In this document: positions 49,897 through 57,857 of the stretch, one piece after another | How the letters are laid out: each line of letters starts with the position of its first letter | How positions within the stretch are numbered: position 1 is the first letter of the stretch | Program-made: the position numbers and the translations under genes | Source: Pseudemcibacter sp038106445 | Lineage (GTDB): Bacteria > Pseudomonadota > Alphaproteobacteria > Sphingomonadales > Emcibacteraceae | NCBI GenBank assembly: GCA_038106445.1 | Contig: JAYODU010000013.1 | Location: forward strand, 1 to 60,375 | Reading direction: 5' to 3' | Length of the DNA: 60,375 bases | The notes under the pieces: generated by a model | What the model saw: the letters and a program-made list of their open reading frames with translations, nothing else | What the model was told of the DNA's origin: nothing | The model's database searches: none

Positions 49897-50448
49897 TTGA
49901 AAAAGATATTTATTTTAATTTCTTCTATATTGATGGCATCCTGCGCGTCTTCATCACAGGATGCCAGTATCGAAATTTTTCCGAGTGTTGCAGAATCAAA
50001 TACCGGAAGCGGAATAATATTATCAGTTACGGTTGATGATTCTAGACCTTCAGGTGTCATCGGAACAACGGGTGAGACAACCCAAATTTATACCAGTCAG
50101 GATCTTGCAGAAACAATCGGTCTGGCCATGGTCGATGCCTTTTCGAAACAGGGCTTCAGTGTAAGCGCCGCAAGTAATCCTGCTGCTATCAGAATGACGG
50201 TCGCGCTTGAAGATTTAAATTATACCCGCGATGGAAATCTTGTCACAACCACTGTAAACACAACGTCAAAGATGAGAGTGACGCTGGAAGGTAAAAATTT
50301 CGGTAAAAACTACAGCAATTCTGAAGAACGGATCATCCCCTTTTCATCCAGTGAGGAAACAAATAATTCGCAGCTTCGCTGTATTCTGGAAACATTAATT
50401 GAGCGCATTGTTAGCGATCAGGAATTATTGGCCGCTATAAAACGCTAG
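49897..50448 (+). CDS. YajG-like lipoprotein (TTG start)
   Basis: A 183-residue protein beginning at TTG 49897 behind AGAGG. The N-terminus MKKIFILISSILMASC has a lipoprotein signal with Cys16 as the lipidated residue. The rest (IILSVTVDDSRPSG, VDAFSKQGF, LEDLNYTRDG) resembles the YajG family of enterobacterial envelope lipoproteins of unknown function. It follows the M55 gene by 9 nt and probably shares its mRNA. Three nt separate it from the end of the converging aminotransferase gene. Confidence 0.7.
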   Translation: MKKIFILISSILMASCASSSQDASIEIFPSVAESNTGSGIILSVTVDDSRPSGVIGTTGETTQIYTSQDLAETIGLAMVDAFSKQGFSVSAASNPAAIRMTVALEDLNYTRDGNLVTTTVNTTSKMRVTLEGKNFGKNYSNSEERIIPFSSSEETNNSQLRCILETLIERIVSDQELLAAIKR

Positions 50449-50451
50449 TAA

Positions 50452-51567
50452 TTAATTCATCACTGCTTTAAATGCGGCCAGGCACTTACGCACATTTTCT
50501 TCGCTGGCACTGTGCCCCATTAATCCGACGCGCCAAACCTTACCGGCAAGTGCACCTAGGCCAGCACCTATTTCAAGATTATGATCATTCAGAAGCTTGG
50601 CCCGAATGGCGGCTTCATCCGTGATATGATCCGGAATGATGATCGTATTAAGTTGAGGAAGCGCATATTCAGGATCAACCAGGTATTTGATGCCCATTTC
50701 TTCAAAACCAGCGCGAAGTTTTGCGGACAACTCATGATGACGTTTCCACGAATTTTCAAGTCCTTCTTCCTTAAGGATAAGCAGGCTTTCGTGAAGAGCA
50801 TACATGGCATTAACCGGTGCCGTATGATGATATGATCTGCCGCCATCACCATCCCAATATCCCATAACAAGATTTAAATCCATAAACCAGCTTTGCACGG
50901 GTGTTTTACGGTTCTTTATTTTTTCTATCGCACTTTCATTAAAGCTGACTGGTGAAATTCCGGGCGGGCAGGAAAGACATTTTTGTGACCCTGAATAAAT
51001 AGCATCAATACCCCAGCCACCAACATCCAGTTCTGAACCACCAAGGGACGTTACCGCATCAACGATCGTGAGACAATCATGTTCGCGCGCAAGCGCACAA
51101 AGTGACTTTGTATCAGACGCAACGCCGGTTGATGTTTCCGCAGCAACAAACGCCAGAATTTTCACATCAGGATTTTTTGTAAGTGCATCTTTTACTTTTG
51201 CAATAGAAACAGGCTTGCCCCACTCATCTTCTATGATGACAGCTTCACCGCCACAGCGAACGACATTTTCAACCATCCTTTTACCGAATACACCGTTTAC
51301 GCAGACAATTACCTTGTCTCCATGTTCAATCAAATTTGCAAAACATGTTTCCATCCCAGCCGAACCGGGTGCTGAAACCGGGAAGGTAAGTTTATTTTCA
51401 GTTTTAAAAGCATAACGAAGCAAATCCTTGATTTCATCCATCAGGGTTTGAAATGCCGGATCAAGATGGCCTATTGTTGGACGTGCCATAGCCTTAAGCA
51501 CGCGGGAGGACACATCTGAAGGGCCAGGGCCCATTAAAGTTCGAATTGGTGGATTGAATGATGACAC
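50452..51567 (-). CDS. Alanine-glyoxylate / serine-pyruvate type aminotransferase (class V)
   Basis: A 371-residue PLP enzyme of aminotransferase class V. The start PIRTLMGPGPSDVSSRVL and the block TIGHLDPAFQTLMDEIKDLLR are typical of the AGXT group. The PLP lysine is Lys196 in YSGSQKCLSCPPG, and VDAVTSLGG holds the PLP-binding aspartate. The C-terminal GLMGHSASEENVRKCLAAF also fits. The group includes alanine-glyoxylate, serine-glyoxylate and serine-pyruvate transaminases, and sequence alone does not settle which. It is divergent from mgtE. Confidence 0.9.
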   Translation of the reverse strand: MSSFNPPIRTLMGPGPSDVSSRVLKAMARPTIGHLDPAFQTLMDEIKDLLRYAFKTENKLTFPVSAPGSAGMETCFANLIEHGDKVIVCVNGVFGKRMVENVVRCGGEAVIIEDEWGKPVSIAKVKDALTKNPDVKILAFVAAETSTGVASDTKSLCALAREHDCLTIVDAVTSLGGSELDVGGWGIDAIYSGSQKCLSCPPGISPVSFNESAIEKIKNRKTPVQSWFMDLNLVMGYWDGDGGRSYHHTAPVNAMYALHESLLILKEEGLENSWKRHHELSAKLRAGFEEMGIKYLVDPEYALPQLNTIIIPDHITDEAAIRAKLLNDHNLEIGAGLGALAGKVWRVGLMGHSASEENVRKCLAAFKAVMN

Positions 51568-51726
51568 TTTGTATTCTTTCTTCTGGTTATTTTAAAATCC
51601 TGCGAAATTTAATCCATATATCATGCTAAGAAAAGACTATATATTTGAAATGATCTCACAAATTGTATAACTTGTTGACTGTAAATGATTTTAAATCAGC
51701 AAAACAAACTGTTCCCAGGGGATGAT

Positions 51727-53121
51727 ATGACATTGGATAGCGAAAATATAAGCGCTGATAACGATAAACATCTTGATGGTGTGTTGCCGGTCTCCCCTGA
51801 GTTTATTGCGGAAATAGAAGCTGCTCTCGCCAATGGTGATAAAGAACAGATCGAATTTCTGCTTGAGCCACTTCATAGTGCAGATGTTGCAGACATATTT
51901 GAACAGTTAGGTGAAAACGACCGGAAATTATTAACATTTTTTATCGGTTCCAACATGGAACCTGAAGTTCTTTCGGAACTTGATGATAGTACCCTTGAAG
52001 ACGTTATTGCAGAAATGGACAATCTGGATGTTGCCCGCGCAATCACCCAGATGGAAAGTGATGATGCCGTGCACGTGCTTGGGTATATGGACGAAGACGA
52101 GCAGCGCGAAATTATTGCGGCACTACCCCTTGAAGACAGGCTTGCAGTTGTAGAAGGGCTTTCCTATCCGGAAGAAAGCGCCGGACGGCTTATGCAGAGG
52201 AACCTTGTATCCGTTCCTGGCCGTTGGACAGTTGGTAAGGTTATTGAATATTTTAGAACAGAAGAAAATCTTCCGACCGAATTTTATGAAGTCTTTATTG
52301 TGGATCCTTCGCATCATCCGATAGGAATTGTAGCACTTAATAAAATCATTCGCACTAATCGGGAAATAAAAATACGCGATATTATGGAAGAGGCGCCAAC
52401 GGTTATTCCTGTCAATATGGACCAGGAGGAAGTCGCCTATCTATTCAGTCAATATGACCTGACCACGATTGGAGTTGTGGATGATAGCGGGCGCCTGATC
52501 GGTATGATTACTGTTGATGACGTCGTTGATGTTATTGAGGAAGAAGCCGAAGAAGATTTGATGCGTATGGCGGGGGTTCAGGAAACGGATATATCCGAAA
52601 GTGTATTTGAAGCATCCAAAAACAGGGTAATATGGCTTGTTGTAAACCTTGCCACAGCGATCCTCGCTTCTATGGTAATAGCTTTATTTGATGCTACTAT
52701 TGAACAGATGGTAGCATTGGCAATCCTTATGCCCATTGTTGCATCAATGGGTGGTAATGCCGGAACACAGACAATGACTGTTACCGTGCGGGCAATTGCA
52801 ACACGCGACCTGACATCATCGAACGTAAAAAGGATTGTTTTAAGAGAAACAACAATAGCACTGGTAAACGGTGTAGTGATCGCTTTGTTAATAGGTGTGT
52901 TATCGTGGTTGTGGTTTCAGGATGCTCTCCTGGGCGGTGTTATGGGTGTAGCGATGGTGGTTAATATGATAATGGCGGGCCTTGCAGGGATATTAATTCC
53001 AGTCGCTCTTGGTAAAATGGATATTGACCCTGCGCTTGCCAGCAGTATTTTTGTAACGACCGTGACAGATGTGATTGGTTTTTTCGCATTTTTGGGATTG
53101 GCTGCATTGGTACTTTTGTAA
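51727..53121 (+). CDS. mgtE: Magnesium transporter MgtE
   Basis: MgtE (464 residues) is a Mg-gated Mg2+ channel of the inner membrane. It has an N-terminal superhelical domain (about 20-130, LEPLHSADVADIFEQL), two CBS domains (about 135-255, with IMEEAPTVIPVNMDQEEVA) and five C-terminal membrane spans starting near residue 300. The pore motif PIVASMGGNAGTQT is visible. I use ATG 51727, 5 nt behind AGGGG; an ATG at 51685 would add 14 residues without an SD. No M-box riboswitch is recognisable upstream. The DUF1489 gene follows 1 nt after the stop. Confidence 0.95.
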   Translation: MTLDSENISADNDKHLDGVLPVSPEFIAEIEAALANGDKEQIEFLLEPLHSADVADIFEQLGENDRKLLTFFIGSNMEPEVLSELDDSTLEDVIAEMDNLDVARAITQMESDDAVHVLGYMDEDEQREIIAALPLEDRLAVVEGLSYPEESAGRLMQRNLVSVPGRWTVGKVIEYFRTEENLPTEFYEVFIVDPSHHPIGIVALNKIIRTNREIKIRDIMEEAPTVIPVNMDQEEVAYLFSQYDLTTIGVVDDSGRLIGMITVDDVVDVIEEEAEEDLMRMAGVQETDISESVFEASKNRVIWLVVNLATAILASMVIALFDATIEQMVALAILMPIVASMGGNAGTQTMTVTVRAIATRDLTSSNVKRIVLRETTIALVNGVVIALLIGVLSWLWFQDALLGGVMGVAMVVNMIMAGLAGILIPVALGKMDIDPALASSIFVTTVTDVIGFFAFLGLAALVLL

Positions 53122-53122
53122 A

Positions 53123-53542
53123 ATGGCAGTTCATCTTATCAAGTTGTGTGTTGGTGTGGAAAGTGTTGAGCATCTTATTGAACTTCGTAAAAAAGATCCC
53201 CGTAATAAGGGAAAAGATTATAATTCCCATATAACCAGATTTAAACCGCGCCGTGCTGAAGAAGTGCTTGATGGTGGCTCCCTATACTGGGTGATTAAGG
53301 GAGTCATTCAGGCACGCCAGAAAATTATAGATCTAGAGGATGTAAAAACTGACAATGGCACTAAATGCAAGATCAAAATGGATAAAAAAATTTATCTGAC
53401 CGAATCGCAGCCCCGCAGAGCGTTTCAGGGATGGCGGTATTTAGAACAGAATGCAGTTCCTAAGGATTTACCCCCGAACAGCAATATACTTGATATTCCG
53501 GTTGAATTAAGATCAGAACTCAAGGAGCTTGGTCTGATCTAA
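53123..53542 (+). CDS. DUF1489 family protein
   Basis: A 139-residue protein starting MAVHLIKLCVGVESVEHL, typical of the DUF1489 family of alphaproteobacteria, whose function is unknown. Other conserved-looking blocks are HITRFKPRRAEEVLDGGSLY, WVIKGVIQARQKI and RAFQGWRYLE. No signal peptide or membrane span is seen. The start is set one base after the mgtE stop, so the genes are likely cotranscribed. Its 3' end overlaps the converging glucosaminidase gene by 23 nt. Confidence 0.85.
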   Translation: MAVHLIKLCVGVESVEHLIELRKKDPRNKGKDYNSHITRFKPRRAEEVLDGGSLYWVIKGVIQARQKIIDLEDVKTDNGTKCKIKMDKKIYLTESQPRRAFQGWRYLEQNAVPKDLPPNSNILDIPVELRSELKELGLI

Positions 53543-54506
53543 AGTCCTGAAATGAATTCTGTTCCAGCTTTACTTCATCAAAACTGTATAAATTATTTTC
53601 CCTGATTATGCTGTTAAGGTTATCAATATATTCAAAGCCCCTTTCTGAATAATAAAGGAGAGTAAAAAGCATATCGTCATTGATGACTATGTCTTCGGCG
53701 GTTGCAAATTTGCTTCTTTCCGTTCTGAAATCCTCATAGGCCGGGTGCGTATTCAGATTTAATGCATACCCTTCAACAGCGCTGATCAGGTTATTGAATC
53801 TTCTGATACTATGGGTTTCCCCATGTTCCCTTTCCAAAGGAATTATACCGGTATCGTCATCCCAGGTCCATTGACCGTAAAGTGCGTTTGCCTGCTGTGC
53901 GAACCGTGATGTTCCCCACCCGGTTTCGATTGCGGCCTGTGTTAGTGCCAACGAAGGCGGAATGATATTCATACGTTTGTTTAATTCTTCGAGGCTTGAA
54001 AATAAATTATCCGGGGTTAGTTCATCCATTCTATAGCGTGCCAGCTTTCTCGTAAGCCAATAGAGATCAGGGTTAGTCGCTTTCCCGTCAATTTCAATAT
54101 CACGTATGATCTGCAATAATTTAGCACGTTCATATTCAATATACTCATTCACTTTAAGTATAGGAGGAAGTAATGAAGCTATGAAAAGTTCCTTTTTCAT
54201 ATCTATATCATCGATATCTGTCAGTTCACGGGGAAGCCTTTCCAGAAACAGATTAGGTACATCTGCATCACCATTTTTAATTTCCGAGAGGTTATATCCG
54301 TATGCAGCGAATCTCTTTGTGACATCTTCTCCCTCATTTAACCTTAAATGACTAATGAGGGTAACAGTTGAGAAGTCATTTTTACTCTTATTTACCTCTG
54401 AAATCGAAATATAAAGGGGTAATACAATGAAAATTGCCAAAAAAAGTAGCAAAAAAACATCTTTTTTGCCAAAAGTTGAAGATCCTTGTTTGAAGCCACT
54501 AGCCAT
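53520..54506 (-). CDS. Bax-like glucosaminidase-domain protein (GH73-type), membrane-anchored
   Basis: A 328-residue protein with one N-terminal membrane segment (about residues 17-36) and a C-terminal glucosaminidase domain of the Bax/LYZ2 kind. The key block LALTQAAIETGWGTSRFAQQ places the probable catalytic Glu194, followed by ANALYGQWTW and NLISAVEGYALNLNTHPAY. Family members cleave the glycan strands of peptidoglycan; the E. coli Bax protein itself is poorly characterised. The middle segment (50-180) is not recognised. It is divergent from mipZ and overlaps the DUF1489 gene by 23 nt at its end. Confidence 0.85.
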   Translation of the reverse strand: MASGFKQGSSTFGKKDVFLLLFLAIFIVLPLYISISEVNKSKNDFSTVTLISHLRLNEGEDVTKRFAAYGYNLSEIKNGDADVPNLFLERLPRELTDIDDIDMKKELFIASLLPPILKVNEYIEYERAKLLQIIRDIEIDGKATNPDLYWLTRKLARYRMDELTPDNLFSSLEELNKRMNIIPPSLALTQAAIETGWGTSRFAQQANALYGQWTWDDDTGIIPLEREHGETHSIRRFNNLISAVEGYALNLNTHPAYEDFRTERSKFATAEDIVINDDMLFTLLYYSERGFEYIDNLNSIIRENNLYSFDEVKLEQNSFQDFRSDQAP

Positions 54507-54636
54507 ATTTATCCTAAGAGGGTAAGTTGATCGCCTCGCATTTGTATAATAATATAGTAAGTCTTCAATTTCCAGATTTTTAGTTCATTGGGATTAACAG
54601 CTAAAAAGAATATCTGGTCGGGGAGCGGAGAAGGGA

Positions 54637-55491
54637 ATGCCAAAAGATAAAAATAAGGCACATGTTATTGTTGTGGGCAACGAAAAGGGTGGCTCGGGTA
54701 AATCCACGACAGCAATGCATATAGTTGTAAGTCTGATGAAGCGGAATTTTAATATTTCTGTAGTTGATCTCGACTCACGACAAAAATCGCTAGCGCGCTA
54801 TCTTGAAAATAGACTGAATTATGCAGAAAAGCATAAACTTCAGCTTTCAATACCTGATGTATATATTCTGTCAAGGTCACAGGAAGGTGATATTGACAAT
54901 ATGATGTTTGAAGATACAAAGAATTTTACTGACCTGATCGAAGAACTTCATAAAGATTCGGATTTTATACTTATTGATTGTCCCGGAACGGATTCAAACC
55001 TCGCCAGATTGGCACACAGTGTAGCAGACACTTTAATAACACCGATTAACGACAGTTTTGTTGATCTGGATTTATTGGCAACAGTAAATTCCAATACTTA
55101 TAAAGTGGAAAAGTTAAGCCTTTATAGTGAAATGGTTTGGGATGCGCGTAAGCATCGTGCCATGACGGATCGTGGTACTATCGACTGGATTGTTATGCGC
55201 AATCGCATTTCTAACCTTGATGCAAAAAACAAACGTCGTGTACATGATGCTCTTAAAGAACTGCAAAAAAGGGTATCTTTCAGATATATTCACGGGTTGG
55301 CCGAACGTGTCATTTACCGGGAACTATTTCCGAAAGGATTAACATTGGTTGATTTTCCCGACACTGATGAGAAAGTAACACTTTCTCATATTGCGGCTCG
55401 TCAGGAAATACGCAGACTTATGTCTGATCTTGAACTTCCCGGATGGAACGAAGTAAAGGAAGTAAAGGCTGAGAAAAGGTTTTCCGCTTAA
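54637..55491 (+). CDS. mipZ: Division-plane positioning ATPase MipZ
   Basis: MipZ (284 residues) is a ParA-like ATPase of alphaproteobacteria that, in Caulobacter, forms gradients from the ParB-marked poles and keeps FtsZ at mid-cell. The opening HVIVVGNEKGGSGKST contains the deviant Walker A motif (Lys17 to Thr24), and ILIDCPGTDSNLARLA is the Walker B region near 110-125. LDWIVMRNR-type text reads here as IDWIVMRNRISN. GGAGAAGGGA precedes the ATG. A dnaJ-like gene begins directly after its stop. No parB is present in this window. Confidence 0.94.
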   Translation: MPKDKNKAHVIVVGNEKGGSGKSTTAMHIVVSLMKRNFNISVVDLDSRQKSLARYLENRLNYAEKHKLQLSIPDVYILSRSQEGDIDNMMFEDTKNFTDLIEELHKDSDFILIDCPGTDSNLARLAHSVADTLITPINDSFVDLDLLATVNSNTYKVEKLSLYSEMVWDARKHRAMTDRGTIDWIVMRNRISNLDAKNKRRVHDALKELQKRVSFRYIHGLAERVIYRELFPKGLTLVDFPDTDEKVTLSHIAARQEIRRLMSDLELPGWNEVKEVKAEKRFSA

Positions 55492-55941
55492 ATGATTTTT
55501 TATTTACTGATCTTCGTATTAGGCTCTGTCATTTTATACTTCGCCATCTCGAACTATTTAAAAAATCAGCCTGAAAAATTTAATGACATGTTTGGCAAGG
55601 TGCTTGGGGTAGTCCTGGGTGTCGTCGGCTTTTTTCTATTGATAAGAGGAAGTATCCCTGCCGGTATTGCGCTTGCCGTCGGTGCCGTATTATCCTGGCA
55701 AGGGTCGTTATGGTCTTATTTGCGCTCGCGAGCGGGCGTGCAGGACAAACCTGCTTCAATAAAATCGCAAATGACCCGGGAACAGGCCCTTGAAATACTT
55801 GAACTTTCTGGAAACCCAACTGAGCAGGAAATAAAAGCGGCACACCACAGACTGATGATGAAAATGCATCCAGATCAGGGCGGGTCAGGTTATTTTGCCT
55901 CGCAGCTTAATCAGGCGAAAGATATACTACTTAATAGATAA
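55492..55941 (+). CDS. Membrane-anchored J-domain protein
   Basis: A 149-residue protein with hydrophobic segments at about residues 2-20 and 35-70 and a short C-terminal J-like domain. The HPD motif, required to stimulate DnaK-type chaperones, is at 126-128 (MKMHPDQGGS), and REQALEILELSGNPTEQEI forms the preceding helix. The layout resembles TIM14/Pam18-like proteins, which have the membrane part first and the J-domain last. It starts at the base after the mipZ stop and precedes the phosphomannomutase gene by 14 nt. Its partner is unknown. Confidence 0.88.
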   Translation: MIFYLLIFVLGSVILYFAISNYLKNQPEKFNDMFGKVLGVVLGVVGFFLLIRGSIPAGIALAVGAVLSWQGSLWSYLRSRAGVQDKPASIKSQMTREQALEILELSGNPTEQEIKAAHHRLMMKMHPDQGGSGYFASQLNQAKDILLNR

Positions 55942-55955
55942 TATAAGGACAGAAA

Positions 55956-57353
55956 ATGCCCGGTAACCACCAATTTAATCCAAGCATTTTACGTGAATAT
56001 GATATTAGGGGGATCGTCGGAGAAACGTTGACCGAAGCAGATGCAGTTGCACTTGGCAGGGCATTCGGTACCGTTATTATCCGAAATGGCGGAAACAAAT
56101 TATGCCTGGGATATGATGGTCGTTTAAGTTCGCCCATGATGGAGGCAGCAATATTGGAAGGGCTGATTTCAACCGGCTTGGATATAATACGTATAGGGCG
56201 TGGTCCTTCACCTATGCTTTATTATTCGGTTTATGAACTCGATACAGATGGCGGAATTATGATTACAGGCTCTCATAATCCTCCAAATTATAACGGCTTT
56301 AAAATGATGGTCGGCAAAGGGGGATGTTACGGCAAGCAGATACAGGAAATAGGACGTATCAGCGCAACTGGTGATCTTGAACAGGGTGCTGGGGTGGCAA
56401 CAAAAGTTGATGTTTTCGACCGCTATATAAGCCGTATGTTACAGGATGTGGATTTTGAAGCCCTTAAAGCAGCTGATATGACAGTAGGATGGGACGCTGG
56501 CAACGGGGCGGCAGGTGACGTGATTTCTACATTAACAAAAAAATTGCCGGGTAAACACATTCTGCTTAACGAAAAAATAGACGGCACATTTCCATCTCAT
56601 CATCCTGATCCGACTGTTGCCGAAAATCTTGTTGAATTACAGGGCGCAATAGCAGAACAGAATATGGATATGGGCCTGGCATTTGATGGCGATGGTGACA
56701 GAATTGTGGCTGTTGATTGCGGTGGTGAAATTGTATGGGGTGATCAGTTATTGGCAATTTTATCACAAGATGTGCTCAAGGATCAGCCAGGGGCAAAAAT
56801 TATTGCAGATATTAAATGCAGCCAGGTTTTATTTGATCATATTCATAAACTGGGTGGTGAACCGGTTATGTGGAAAACTGGCCATTCACTGATTAAAAGC
56901 AAAATGGTTGAGCTTGACGCTCCTCTAGCGGGTGAAATGAGCGGTCACATATTTTTCAAACATAAATATTACGGCTTTGATGACGCTGTATATGTCGCTT
57001 TAAGATTATTAAATACTGTTGCAATGACAAAAGGCGGCCTTGAAAGTCTTAGAAAAAGTCTTCCTGCTTTAGTTAATACACCTGAAATCAGAATAGAATG
57101 TGATGAGGGCCGACCGTTTGTTGTTGTTGATGAAGTGCTTGAACGGTTAAGAAAAACCGATGCCAATGTCAATGATCTGGATGGTGCACGTGTTTTATCA
57201 GACGATGGTTGGTGGCTTATTCGTGCATCCAATACACAAAATGTTATCGTGGCACGTTGTGAGGGCAAAGATAAAGAAGGACTAAAGCGTGTTTATGATG
57301 ATCTTTCAGCGCAACTTAGATTAAGTAATGTCGAGCCACCAGTGCTTCCTTAA
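55956..57353 (+). CDS. Phosphomannomutase/phosphoglucomutase
   Basis: A 465-residue alpha-D-phosphohexomutase that moves phosphate between C6 and C1 of mannose or glucose. The catalytic phosphoserine is Ser106 in TGSHNPPNYNG. The metal loop DGDGDR has Asp244, Asp246 and Asp248. The sugar-binding GEMSGHIFF and the C-terminal phosphate-binding RASNTQNVIVARCEG are seen. It resembles the AlgC/ManB dual-specificity enzymes, which feed GDP-mannose, lipopolysaccharide and polysaccharide synthesis. AAGGAC precedes the ATG. It ends the mipZ row. Confidence 0.94.
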   Translation: MPGNHQFNPSILREYDIRGIVGETLTEADAVALGRAFGTVIIRNGGNKLCLGYDGRLSSPMMEAAILEGLISTGLDIIRIGRGPSPMLYYSVYELDTDGGIMITGSHNPPNYNGFKMMVGKGGCYGKQIQEIGRISATGDLEQGAGVATKVDVFDRYISRMLQDVDFEALKAADMTVGWDAGNGAAGDVISTLTKKLPGKHILLNEKIDGTFPSHHPDPTVAENLVELQGAIAEQNMDMGLAFDGDGDRIVAVDCGGEIVWGDQLLAILSQDVLKDQPGAKIIADIKCSQVLFDHIHKLGGEPVMWKTGHSLIKSKMVELDAPLAGEMSGHIFFKHKYYGFDDAVYVALRLLNTVAMTKGGLESLRKSLPALVNTPEIRIECDEGRPFVVVDEVLERLRKTDANVNDLDGARVLSDDGWWLIRASNTQNVIVARCEGKDKEGLKRVYDDLSAQLRLSNVEPPVLP

Positions 57354-57488
57354 TTGGCAATATTTCCTATTTATTTTTTGTTAGTATGAATTATGATATG
57401 ATTAATTCGACTGATTTCTGTTGATTTAACCAATAAAAATAAAGTTGAACCCTTTATTTTTTCAATATGATTTCTATCTTAATGGTAG

Positions 57489-57497
57489 TGGTATAAT
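57489..57497 (+). promoter_or_regulatory. Extended -10 promoter element before clpS
   Basis: TGGTATAAT at 57489-57497 is a perfect extended -10 (TGnTATAAT), 19 nt before the clpS ATG. No good -35 is seen, which is normal for this promoter class. The 163-nt spacer otherwise holds only AT-rich sequence. Confidence 0.5.
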
Positions 57498-57516
57498 TTA
57501 AAAGATGATCAGGTAA

Positions 57517-57843
57517 ATGAGCGATAAAGAAAATAACAACGATGGTGGTACTCAGGGTTCGGTTATTACCAAAACGAAACCCAAAACCAAAAAGCCGTCC
57601 ATGTATAAGGTTCTCATGTTGAATGATGACTATACACCGATGGATTTCGTTGTGCATGTTTTACAGAAATTTTTTAAAATGCCGGAAACTGAAGCGATGA
57701 GGATCATGCTGCAGGTACACCAGCAGGGTATTGGTGTCTGCGGTGTCTTCAGTTTTGAAGTTGCAGAAAGCAAAGTGCATCAGGTGGTTGATTACGCCAG
57801 AAAAAATGAGCAACCGCTGCAATGTACATTGGAAAAAGATTAG
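57517..57843 (+). CDS. clpS: ClpS adaptor of the ClpAP protease
   Basis: ClpS (108 residues) binds N-end-rule substrates and hands them to ClpA. A basic, flexible N-terminal part (TKPKTKKPSMYKV) is followed by the signature VLMLNDDYTPMDFVVHVLQ and the substrate-pocket helix. GIGVCGVFSFEVAESKV and QPLQCTLEKD close the protein. It lies 14 nt before clpA, the standard order. Confidence 0.97.
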   Translation: MSDKENNNDGGTQGSVITKTKPKTKKPSMYKVLMLNDDYTPMDFVVHVLQKFFKMPETEAMRIMLQVHQQGIGVCGVFSFEVAESKVHQVVDYARKNEQPLQCTLEKD

Positions 57844-57857
57844 TCAAGGAGATTAGC

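Noticed and set aside
51568..51726. Mg-responsive M-box leader or longer start for mgtE
   Set aside because: The spacer is too short for an M-box and shows none of its features; the ATG at 51685 has no SD whereas 51727 follows AGGGG.
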